This document shows positions 1 to 7,146 of a stretch of DNA of 30,799 bases, piece by piece. A program made the position numbers and the translations under genes. The stretch spans positions 1-30,799 of the forward strand of contig DATMBJ010000082.1 in the NCBI GenBank assembly GCA_035559315.1, given 5' to 3'. The stretch comes from DATLZM01 sp035559315. GTDB lineage: Bacteria > Actinomycetota > UBA4738 > HRBIN12. The notes under the pieces were generated by a model that saw only the letters and a list, made by a program, of their open reading frames with translations, was not told the origin of the DNA and made no database searches. The first letter of the stretch is position 1; the number at the start of each line of letters is the position of its first letter.

Positions 1-432
1 GACCCCGTCAACGCGTTGCTCTCGTTCTGCTACTCGCTCCTCGTGAAGGAGGGGATTCGCGCGCTGCTCGCGGCGGGGCTGGACCCCTACCGGGGCATCT
101 ACCACCGCCTGCGGGTCGCGAGGCCGTCCCTCGCGCTCGACCTGGTGGAGGAGTTCCGCCCCCTGATCGCTGATTCGGTCGTCCTGAACCTCGTGAACAA
201 CCGGATGGTCCGGCCTTCCCACTTCGTGGTCCGCGGTCCCGCGTGCGCCCTCACGAGCGACGCGCGGCGGCGCGTGATCCGGGCGTTCGAGGCTCGGATG
301 GACGTCCTGGTGCGGCACCCGCTCTTCGGCTACCAGGTGAGCTACCGGCGGGTCCTAGAGATGCAGGCGCGGCTGCTCGCCCGGGTCATCGCCGGCGACC
401 TCGCCGAGTACCGGCCCTTCGTCACTCGATGA
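1..432 (+). CDS. cas1: CRISPR-associated endonuclease Cas1, C-terminal part
   Basis: Cas1 is the integrase subunit of the Cas1-Cas2 adaptation complex that inserts new spacers at the leader end of the array. The frame is open from base 1, so the gene begins upstream of the window; 143 residues are visible. Recognisable signatures of the all-helical catalytic domain are DPVNALLSF at the window edge, GLDPYRGIYH (His at visible residue 35) and RPSLALDLVEEFRP (acidic residues at visible positions 47-51), which carry metal-ligand positions in known Cas1 proteins, followed by HPLFGYQVSYRRVLEMQARLLA. The stop at 430-432 overlaps the cas2 start by 4 nt, so the two are co-translated. This sequence style occurs in Cas1 of several type I and type III systems; no effector gene is visible, so subtype is left open. 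Identification is firm. Confidence 0.95.
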   Translation, partial: DPVNALLSFCYSLLVKEGIRALLAAGLDPYRGIYHRLRVARPSLALDLVEEFRPLIADSVVLNLVNNRMVRPSHFVVRGPACALTSDARRRVIRAFEARMDVLVRHPLFGYQVSYRRVLEMQARLLARVIAGDLAEYRPFVTR

Positions 433-722
433 GCAGGAACCGCTTCGTCGTCTGCTACGACGTCCGCGACCCCGCCAGGCTTCGTCGGACGCACCAGGCG
501 ATGCTGGGGTACGGGGACCCGCTCCAGTACTCCGTGTTCCTGTGCGAGCTGTCGAGGGCCGAGCGGGTCCTGATGGAGATGACGATCCGGCGCGTGGTCG
601 CCCTCCGCGAGGACTCCGTCATCGTGATCGACCTGGGCCCCGCGCGCGGGGTGGCGGCCAAGCGCATCGTGGAGCTCGGCGTCGGGCGGGTGCCGCGACC
701 GGAGCGCGGCCTGATCGTTTGA
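429..722 (+). CDS. cas2: CRISPR-associated protein Cas2
   Basis: A 97-residue Cas2, the dimeric scaffold that bridges two Cas1 dimers during spacer integration. The N-terminal beta strand FVVCYDVRDPARLRR contains the family's Asp after YD, followed by the YGDPLQYSVFLCELS segment typical of one Cas2 group, and the DSVIVIDLGP strand of the ferredoxin-like fold. The length matches the family (about 85-100 residues). The ATG at 429 lies inside ATGA shared with the cas1 stop; an in-frame upstream extension would run through cas1 and is not credible. The CRISPR leader begins directly downstream, so cas1-cas2-array is one functional adaptation unit. Confidence 0.95.
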   Translation: MSRNRFVVCYDVRDPARLRRTHQAMLGYGDPLQYSVFLCELSRAERVLMEMTIRRVVALREDSVIVIDLGPARGVAAKRIVELGVGRVPRPERGLIV

Positions 723-949
723 CGGGTTCCCCACCGTCGCAGCTTGACAACTGAAGAGCGAGATCGAGGTTCGAGCGGCGGGGTGACGGGCCGGACCGGC
801 GGAGGTGCTCGCGTGCCCGTCTCCGCTGGTCACATGCGCCGCGATTGGCTCGTTCGGGCGGGATGCGGGGTTCGTGGGGCCCCGGCCGGTACGGGCGCTC
901 GCGCAGAGCCGGCCCGTGGCCGTCCTGACCAGGTAGGATCCGTGGCGCC
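723..949 (+). promoter_or_regulatory. CRISPR leader region
   Basis: The 227 nt between the cas2 stop and the first repeat contain no credible gene. They are the leader by position (next to the adaptation genes) and because repeat decay is at the opposite end. A TTGACA match to a -35 box sits at 744-749, but nothing close to a -10 box follows at normal spacing. A TAGGAT match to an actinobacterial -10 box lies at 934-939, 10 nt before repeat 1, so array transcription could start within a few bases of the first repeat. Promoter placement is inference. Confidence 0.6.
934..939 (+). promoter_or_regulatory. Putative -10 box for the CRISPR array (TAGGAT)
   Basis: TAGGAT fits the TAnnnT pattern seen before several other genes in this window and ends 10 nt before the first repeat. 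No matching -35 box is visible at 16-19 nt upstream. It would give pre-crRNA beginning at or just before repeat 1. Confidence 0.35.
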
Positions 950-3596
950 GTTTCCCCGGCCGAAAGGTCGGGGCCTCATTGAGGGCGGCCCTCGAGCTCG
1001 CCGTGCGTACGCCGAGGTCGCGGGTTTCCCCGGCCGAAAGGTCGGGGCCTCATTGAGGGAAGATGCGCAAGGCCCTGGCCGAGCTGAAGGACGCCGTTTC
1101 CCCGGCCGAAAGGTCGGGGCCTCATTGAGGGCGTGACGTGACGGTGTACCGGCCCTCGAGTTCGCCGGTTTCCCCGGCCGAAAGGTCGGGGCCTCATTGA
1201 GGGCAGGGGACCCTGGCCCCGCCCGCGCGCACGGCCACGGTTTCCCCGGCCGAAAGGTCGGGGCCTCATTGAGGGGACCAGATCCTCGGTGACTCGATCA
1301 CGAGGGCGATGCGTTTCCCCGGCCGAAAGGTCGGGGCCTCATTGAGGGTTCCCGGGGAAGCGCCGCCCGCCCTGCTCCCGGGGCGGTTTCCCCGGCCGAA
1401 AGGTCGGGGCCTCATTGAGGGATCGTCGAGCACTCGGTGCAGGCGCTCTACGTGGACGGTTTCCCCGGCCGAAAGGTCGGGGCCTCATTGAGGGGTGAGG
1501 AGGTGTTCCGCGCGCTCGCCGCAGGGGTGCAGTTTCCCCGGCCGAAAGGTCGGGGCCTCATTGAGGGCTCCGCGCCATCTGGATCCTGGTCGAGGGGTCC
1601 GGGGGGGTTTCCCCGGCCGAAAGGTCGGGGCCTCATTGAGGGGACGGCGTTCGCGCCGTCGCTCTCGGTGCAGTCGAGGTTTCCCCGGCCGAAAGGTCGG
1701 GGCCTCATTGAGGGAAGTTCCCGCATCACCGGACGCTCGGCGGGCCGGCGGTTTCCCCGGCCGAAAGGTCGGGGCCTCATTGAGGGCAGGCGGCCGTCGA
1801 GTGGTTCCGCCGGAACTACGAGGGTTTCCCCGGCCGAAAGGTCGGGGCCTCATTGAGGGCACCTCGGCTGGGACGGCGAGGCCGGGGGCGAGGTCGTTTC
1901 CCCGGCCGAAAGGTCGGGGCCTCATTGAGGGGGCAACGTCGACGAGGCCGGGGACCGCGTGCTCCCGGTTTCCCCGGCCGAAAGGTCGGGGCCTCATTGA
2001 GGGTGCAGCTCGTCCCTGAGCCGGACCAGTGAGGTCAGCGTTTCCCCGGCCGAAAGGTCGGGGCCTCATTGAGGGTTCCCGCACCTGGACGCGGTGACCT
2101 CCCGCGTGCGGGTTTCCCCGGCCGAAAGGTCGGGGCCTCATTGAGGGACGGCCTACCGCGGCGACCGGCCGGTGGCCTGCCACCGTTTCCCCGGCCGAAA
2201 GGTCGGGGCCTCATTGAGGGACACCGCCCGCTGCCGGTGGCATCATGGCGGTGACGGTTTCCCCGGCCGAAAGGTCGGGGCCTCATTGAGGGGGGTGGAG
2301 CGCCTGGGCCTGCGCTTGAGGGGCAGGGGTTTCCCCGGCCGAAAGGTCGGGGCCTCATTGAGGGCCCGACACCGGCCCGCCGTTCGTCCCCGACGACCGC
2401 GTTTCCCCGGCCGAAAGGTCGGGGCCTCATTGAGGGCGCTCCCGGATCTGCGCCTGCGGACACGTCCCCAGCGTTTCCCCGGCCGAAAGGTCGGGGCCTC
2501 ATTGAGGGATGGACATGGGGCGTGAGGGCAGATGGCTGGTCGTGGTTTCCCCGGCCGAAAGGTCGGGGCCTCATTGAGGGCGGCGGACCGGCCGGCGGGG
2601 CCTCACCGGCCCGGGGTTTCCCCGGCCGAAAGGTCGGGGCCTCATTGAGGGCTGCTGGCCCTGGGCGATGAGCGCCTTCGGGGCGACCGGTTTCCCCGGC
2701 CGAAAGGTCGGGGCCTCATTGAGGGTTCCTGGTCCCGCCGCACCTCATCGGGAAGGTGGATGTTTCCCCGGCCGAAAGGTCGGGGCCTCATTGAGGGACG
2801 TCGTGGCCGTAGGCGTGATGTAGCTGACGGGCTGTTTCCCCGGCCGAAAGGTCGGGGCCTCATTGAGGGGACCTGATCCACGACGGCGAGGGCCACTCCG
2901 GCGAGGGTTTCCCCGGCCGAAAGGTCGGGGCCTCATTGAGGAGACATCCCCCTGCGGAAGATCGCGGGACCCGACCTCGGTTTCCCCGGCCGAAAGGTCG
3001 CGGCCTCATTGAGGGTCCCCAGCCCCCGCCCCGCTCGTTACCTCTACCGTGGTTTCCCCGGCCGAAAGGTCGGGGCCTCATTGACGGCGGCGGGCGGCAC
3101 CCGGGACCCTCGTCGCCACCGAGGGTTTCCCCGGCCGAAAGGTCGGGGCCTCATTGAGGGGAGTGGGACGGTCCCAAGCTCCCGAACCGGGCCACCGTTT
3201 CCCCGGCCGAAAGGTCGGGGCCTCATTGAGGGGAGCAGCCGGCCCAGCAGCCCGACCCTGGCCTGCTGGGTTTCCCCGGCCGAAAGGTCGGGGCCTCATT
3301 GAGGGCATCGTGGTCGGGCCGACCCCTCGGGCCCGAGCCGCGTTTCCCCGGCCGAAAGGTCGGGGCCTCATTGAGGGGTCCTCACCGCCGAGATCGCCGG
3401 GGCCAACGCCACCGGTTTCCCCGGCCGAAAGGTCGGCGCCTCATTGAGGGCGGTCGGGACGCGCGCGCCCCGTGCGGACCAGCCACCGGTTTCCCCGGCC
3501 GAAAGGTCGGGGCCTCATTGAGGGTACCCGGACTGGACCGAGCAGGAGTTCAGCTACGGGGTTTCCCCGGCCGAGAGGTCGGGGCCTCATTGAGGG
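950..3596 (+). CRISPR. CRISPR array, 37 repeats of 36 nt, 36 spacers
   Basis: Repeats start at 950, 1024, 1096, 1168, 1240, 1313, 1386, 1459, 1532, 1607, 1679, 1751 and so on to 3561-3596. Each begins GTTTCCCCGG and ends CATTGAGGG. Repeat positions 5-24 form an 8-bp stem (CCCCGGCC with GGTCGGGG, one G-T pair) closed by a GAAA tetraloop. Positions 25-35 can form a small second hairpin (CCTC, ATT, GAGG). The 3' tag would be ATTGAGGG. Spacers are 35-39 nt, mostly 36-37. Repeats 1-27 look identical. Repeat 28 (last base A), 29 (G22C), 30 (G34C), 35 (G23C) and 37 (A15G) are variant, marking the distal, oldest end; transcription from the cas2 side follows. Many spacers read as open codons of GC-rich genes; no target was identified. 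Because repeat plus spacer is often a multiple of three, long false frames such as repeated PRPFGRGN appear on both strands. Confidence 0.98.
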
Positions 3597-3626
3597 GTGC
3601 GGAGATAGACGCTTGGTCAAGTAAGT

Positions 3627-3648
3627 GAACGTTGCGCGAACGTTGCGC
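3627..3648. repeat. Tandem duplication of an 11-nt unit
   Basis: GAACGTTGCGC occurs twice in direct succession, each copy containing the palindrome AACGTT, and is followed by GA as if a third copy began. It starts 30 nt after the last repeat. It could be a protein-binding site or a slippage product; function unknown. Confidence 0.6.
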
Positions 3649-3745
3649 GATCTCTCGTCCACGGGCATCCACACCGTCCACTCCGTACACGCTCTGACCT
3701 GCGACGATGCTTCTGACCCGCGTCTCCGTTTCCCGAGTGCCTCTA

Positions 3746-3789
3746 GCTGGCAGCCAAGAGGTCGCCGGTTCGAATCCGGTCGGGTCCAC
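3746..3789 (+). pseudogene. 3' half of a tRNA (T arm and acceptor strand), possible integration scar
   Basis: 3764-3780 is a perfect T arm: GCCGG, TTCGAAT loop, CCGGT. It is followed by a seven-base acceptor strand CGGGTCC and discriminator A at 3788. The preceding GAGGTC looks like a variable loop. The 3' end resembles actinobacterial arginine-type tRNAs. Upstream, no normal anticodon arm or D arm can be folded: the only 5-bp stem (CCTCT with AGAGG) leaves a 12-nt loop and a 2-nt variable region, and no GG is present in the would-be D loop. TGACCCG at 3714-3720 could pair with six of seven acceptor bases at about the right distance, so a highly degenerate 75-nt tRNA is the alternative. Such 3' tRNA fragments are typical products of integrase recombination at the anticodon arm, but no integrase is seen. 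Confidence 0.45.
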
Positions 3790-3995
3790 GTAGAGCAAGA
3801 CCGAGGTCAGGGGAATCACCTGGCTCGTAGTCGAGGTATGGGCCCGGACGCGGGCGTGCTTGGGCGCCGGTTGGGCGCAGCTCCTCGGGGAGGCGGCTGG
3901 GGCGACCACCTCGTTCAAGTCAGGGTTGAGCAGATCGACCTCATCCGATGCCCCGACTGGGCGAACCGTACATCCCGGGCTCCTCCTCCTGCGGC

Positions 3996-4001
3996 TACCA
4001 T
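3996..4001 (+). promoter_or_regulatory. Putative -10 box (TACCAT) of the hydantoin operon
   Basis: The nonamer GCTACCATC ends close to the ATG at 4011, leaving 9 nt between TACCAT and the start. The same nonamer, with the same 9-nt distance to ATG, precedes leuS (27740-27745). Transcription would begin only a few bases before the ATG, giving a near-leaderless mRNA. No -35 box is evident. Confidence 0.4.
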
Positions 4002-4010
4002 CAGCAGGGC

Positions 4011-5084
4011 ATGCAGCTCGACGAAAGGAATCTCCCTGCGCTCGCGCGGGGATGCGCGATCCTCGGGGCCGGAGGTGGAGGGGACACAGCCGTTGGCCTC
4101 CTCATGGCGCTCCAGGCCGTCCAGGACCACGGGCCTGTGCCGGTCGTGGACCTCGACGATCTGCCCGATGAAGCTCTGATCATGCCGTGCGGGGGCATCG
4201 GCGCGCCGACCGTGTCGATCGAGAAGATCGAGAGCGGCGACGAGGTCTTCCGGCTGAAGGAGCAGGTCGAGCGCCTGTGGGACCAGCCGGTGGTGGCCCT
4301 GATGGCCGGAGAGATCGGCGGGTCCAATGGGCTTCTCCCCGTCGCCTGGGCCGCGCGTGCCGGACTGCCGCTCGTCGACGCCGACGGGATGGGGCGTGCC
4401 TTCCCCCAGGTGCCGCAGGTATCCATGGAGATCGCTGGCATCTCACCGAGCCCGGGGGTGATGACGGACGAGCGTGGCAATGTCGTGGTCTTCCGCGCGA
4501 TCTCCGGGGAGTGGATGGAGCGGATGGAGCGAACGGTCTCGGTCGAGTTCGGCGGGATGGCGTCGTCCACCGAGTACCAGATGACCGCGGCCCAGGCTCG
4601 GGAGGCCACGGTCCGCGGGTCGGTGTCGTTGGCCGTCCGGATCGGCCGGGCGGTGCTCGAGGCCGCGGACGACCCGGTCCGTGCGCTCGTCGAAGAGGTC
4701 CGGGGCGTCGTCCTGATCGAAGGCAAGATCGCCGACGTCGAGCGACAGACCCGCGGGGGGTTCGTGTACGGCGCAGCCACGGTCGAGGGTCTGCGCGCCG
4801 ACGCGGGTCGGCTCCTCCGGCTCGAGATCCAGAACGAGAACCTGGTGGCCATGGAGGAGGGGGAGCCCCTCGCGATGGTCCCCGACATCATCACCGTCCT
4901 CGATACGGAGACCGCGAACGCGATCTCCACCGAGCGGCTCCGTTACGGCCAGCGGGTATCCGTGACCGCGTTCCCGTGCGATCCGATCTGGCGGACCGAG
5001 CGCGGCCTCGAGATCGCCGGGCCAACGGCGTTCGGCTACGAGTTCGACTACGTGCCGGTGGAGGCGCTCCATGCCCGTCGGTGA
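4011..5084 (+). CDS. DUF917 / S-methyl-thiohydantoin desulfurase-type protein
   Basis: A 357-residue protein of the DUF917 family, which pairs with HyuA-type hydantoinases in many genomes; a family member has been linked to S-methyl thiohydantoin desulfurisation, so a role on a hydantoin-like ring is likely but the substrate is unknown. Diagnostic stretches are the N-terminal AILGAGGGGDTAVGLLMA, then MPCGGIGAPTVSIEK, GEIGGSNGLLPVAWAARAG and LPLVDADGMGRAFPQVPQVS. The C-terminal part ends in FPCDPIWRTERGLEIAGPTAFG. No signal peptide or membrane segment, so cytosolic. The ATG at 4011 is preferred over an in-frame ATG at 3948 because the family begins just before the glycine-rich loop and because a -10 hexamer sits at 3996. 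The end overlaps the next gene by 14 nt, so co-expression is expected. Confidence 0.85.
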   Translation: MQLDERNLPALARGCAILGAGGGGDTAVGLLMALQAVQDHGPVPVVDLDDLPDEALIMPCGGIGAPTVSIEKIESGDEVFRLKEQVERLWDQPVVALMAGEIGGSNGLLPVAWAARAGLPLVDADGMGRAFPQVPQVSMEIAGISPSPGVMTDERGNVVVFRAISGEWMERMERTVSVEFGGMASSTEYQMTAAQAREATVRGSVSLAVRIGRAVLEAADDPVRALVEEVRGVVLIEGKIADVERQTRGGFVYGAATVEGLRADAGRLLRLEIQNENLVAMEEGEPLAMVPDIITVLDTETANAISTERLRYGQRVSVTAFPCDPIWRTERGLEIAGPTAFGYEFDYVPVEALHARR

Positions 5085-7146
5085 GACCGCGCGCCGTGGT
5101 CGCCACCGGCTGGCGGTCGACGTCGGGGGGACCTTCATCGATTACGCGTTGCTCCATGAGGAGACGGGGGAGCTGATCCTCGAGAAGCATCCGGCGAACC
5201 CGGCGAGGCTCGCCGTCGAGGTGCTCCGGGGCCTGGAGCGGTTGCCCGTCGGGCCGACGGCGATCGCGCGGATCGCGCACGGCACGACCGTCGCGATCAA
5301 CACGATCCTGGAGGAACGAGGCGCTCGGGTCGGGCTCATCACGACGGAGGGGTTCCGGGACGTACTCGGCCTCGGCCGGGGGGGCCGGCCGCGGATCTAC
5401 GACTGGCTGTACCTCCCGCCGCCACCCCTCGTTCCCCGATCGCGCCGACGGGAAGTCCCGGAGCGGGTCGGGCCCGACGGCCGGGTGCTCACCCCGCTCG
5501 ACCTCGAGGCCCTCGACGAAGAGGTGGATCGCCTCATCGAGGACGGGGTGGAGGCGGTCGCGATCTCCTTCCTGCATTCCTACGCGAACCCCGCTCACGA
5601 AGAGGAAGCGGCGAGCCGCATCCGCCGGCGCCACCCCGGGCGATGGGTATCCGTTTCCCACCGACTGGCGAGGGAGTGGAGGGAGTTCGAGCGGACCTCC
5701 ACGACCGTGCTGAACGCCTACATCCAGCCCGTGTTCGCCTCGTACCTCTCGGAGCTACGGGCGCGGCTGTCCGCGGCGGGGCACCGGGCCCCGCTGGCGA
5801 TCATGCGGTCCAACGGCGGGATGATGCCCGACGAGCGGGCCCTGGACGAGCCGATCCACACGATAGCGTCGGGACCTGCTGGCGGCGTTATCGGCGCCCA
5901 GGCCCTCGCCCGGACGCTCGGGATCTCCAACGTGATCTGCGCGGACGTGGGCGGGACGAGTTTCGACGTGGGCCTGATCGAGGGGGGCGAGATCCTGGAG
6001 CGGACCGAGACGACCCTCGGCGATCGACCGGTCCTCGGGCCAACCCTCGACGTGGTCTCCATCGGTGCGGGCGGCGGGTCCGTCGGCTGGGTGGACGAAC
6101 GGGGGCTGATCAAGGTCGGGCCGCGGAGCGCGGGGGCCGAGCCCGGACCCGCCTGCTTCGGGCGCGGCGGGGAGGATCCCACCGTCACCGACTGCCACGT
6201 GCACCTCGGGCGCCTCGACCCCCGGCGCTTCCTCGGTGCTCGGATCGAGCTCGATACGGATCTCGCCCGGAAGGCCATCCGCGCGCGTCTCTGCGAGCCC
6301 ACGGGCCTGGGCGTCGACGAGGCCGCGGACGGGATGCTCGCCATCGCCGAGGCGAACATGACGTATGCGATCCGAACCCTGACCGTGGAGCGAGGGCTCG
6401 ATCCCCGAGACTTCGTCCTCCTCTCCTACGGGGGGGGTGGCGGGCTGTTCTGCGCCACGGTCGCCGAGGAGCTCGAGATCGGAACGGTGATCGTTCCCAC
6501 GGCGCCGGCCAACTTCTCCGCCACCGGCATCCTCCGCTCGGACCACCGGCACGACCGCGCGCTCACGCAGGTGCGGCTGCTCGACGAAGGGACGGCCCCG
6601 GCGGTCGCGACGGACATCGGGAAGCTCGTCCATGAGGCGACCCGGGAGGTTCGGAGCTATGGGTTCCCCGCGTCGGCGGTGGCCGTGCTGCCGCGGGTCG
6701 ACGCCCGCTACCTGGGGCAGGAGCACACCGTCACGGTGGACCTCGAGCCCAGCTGGATCGAGGACCCAGCCGCGCTGCTGGCGGGGACCCGGGAGCGGTT
6801 CATCCAGGCGCATCGCCGCCTGTACGGTCACGGGGCGGCCGACGTGCCGATCGAGATCGTGACGTGCCGCTGCCGCGCGATCGGACGCGTGGGGCCCCCG
6901 GCGTGGCCGCGGTGGCGGGAGGGCCACCCGGCTCTCGCTCGAGACACGCGGCAGGTCTACTTCCGGCAGGCGAGGGCGTGGCTCGACACGCCCGTGTTCG
7001 ACCGGGACCAGCTCGTGGTGGACCAGCGGATCAACGGCCCCGCGATCATCGAGGAGTGGGCGAGCACCCTGGTCGTCCCTCCCGGATGGCGCGCCGTCGT
7101 GGACGGGATGGGGAACCTCGTCCTATCCGCGGGAGGCGAAGCATGA
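5071..7146 (+). CDS. hyuA: Hydantoinase/oxoprolinase subunit A (HyuA), long form
   Basis: A 691-residue member of the HyuA / 5-oxoprolinase / acetone carboxylase beta family, ATP-dependent enzymes that activate and open a ring amide or carboxylate. The N-terminal domain opens with AVDVGGTFIDYALL (Asp17), where FID replaces the usual FTD, followed by HGTTVAINTILEERGA. The central ATPase-like domain has the signatures SGPAGGVIGAQALA, ADVGGTSFDVGLIEGGE and SIGAGGGSVGWVD, then SAGAEPGPACFGRGG and GDxxL-like PTVTDCHVHLGR. The last ~190 residues are the C-terminal domain found in full-length members (ARYLGQEHTVTV, then NGPAIIEEWASTLVVPPGW). It should work as a heteromer with the following HyuB. Start overlaps DUF917 by 14 nt and the stop overlaps hyuB by 4 nt, so a fixed stoichiometry through coupled translation is likely. 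Cytosolic. The exact ring substrate cannot be read from sequence. Confidence 0.93.
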   Translation: MPVGETARRGRHRLAVDVGGTFIDYALLHEETGELILEKHPANPARLAVEVLRGLERLPVGPTAIARIAHGTTVAINTILEERGARVGLITTEGFRDVLGLGRGGRPRIYDWLYLPPPPLVPRSRRREVPERVGPDGRVLTPLDLEALDEEVDRLIEDGVEAVAISFLHSYANPAHEEEAASRIRRRHPGRWVSVSHRLAREWREFERTSTTVLNAYIQPVFASYLSELRARLSAAGHRAPLAIMRSNGGMMPDERALDEPIHTIASGPAGGVIGAQALARTLGISNVICADVGGTSFDVGLIEGGEILERTETTLGDRPVLGPTLDVVSIGAGGGSVGWVDERGLIKVGPRSAGAEPGPACFGRGGEDPTVTDCHVHLGRLDPRRFLGARIELDTDLARKAIRARLCEPTGLGVDEAADGMLAIAEANMTYAIRTLTVERGLDPRDFVLLSYGGGGGLFCATVAEELEIGTVIVPTAPANFSATGILRSDHRHDRALTQVRLLDEGTAPAVATDIGKLVHEATREVRSYGFPASAVAVLPRVDARYLGQEHTVTVDLEPSWIEDPAALLAGTRERFIQAHRRLYGHGAADVPIEIVTCRCRAIGRVGPPAWPRWREGHPALARDTRQVYFRQARAWLDTPVFDRDQLVVDQRINGPAIIEEWASTLVVPPGWRAVVDGMGNLVLSAGGEA

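Larger units (their letters stand above)
3597..4010. other. Non-coding gap between CRISPR array and hydantoin cluster
   Basis: No credible protein gene in 414 nt; open frames here cross the tRNA-like element or the array and have no recognisable family. The stretch holds an 11-nt tandem duplication (3627-3648), a tRNA 3'-half-like sequence (about 3746-3789) and a TACCAT hexamer just before the next gene (3996-4001). No transposase or integrase is visible. Confidence 0.6.

Noticed and set aside
744..772. A complete sigma-70 promoter from TTGACA at 744
   Set aside because: No acceptable -10 box at 16-19 nt downstream; the TTGACA may be chance or end-of-cas2 context.
723..949. tracrRNA or anti-repeat in the leader
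   Set aside because: A GGCCCCGGCC stretch resembles the repeat only in its GC stem; there is no extended complement to the repeat here or in 3597-4010.
744..3628. Long open frames on both strands through the CRISPR array, with recurring PRPFGRGN, GFPGRKVGASLR or PRPKGRGLIEG peptides
   Set aside because: They are translations of the 36-nt repeat with spacers that often preserve frame; no start context, no protein family.
3714..3788. A complete 75-nt tRNA
   Set aside because: Only the T arm and acceptor are convincing. The anticodon stem would have a 12-nt loop, the D loop lacks GG and the first acceptor pair is T-C. Kept as a fragment.
3625..4179. A 184-residue open frame after the array
   Set aside because: It crosses the tRNA-like segment (peptide GRRFESGR is a tRNA translation artefact) and the start of the DUF917 gene in another frame.
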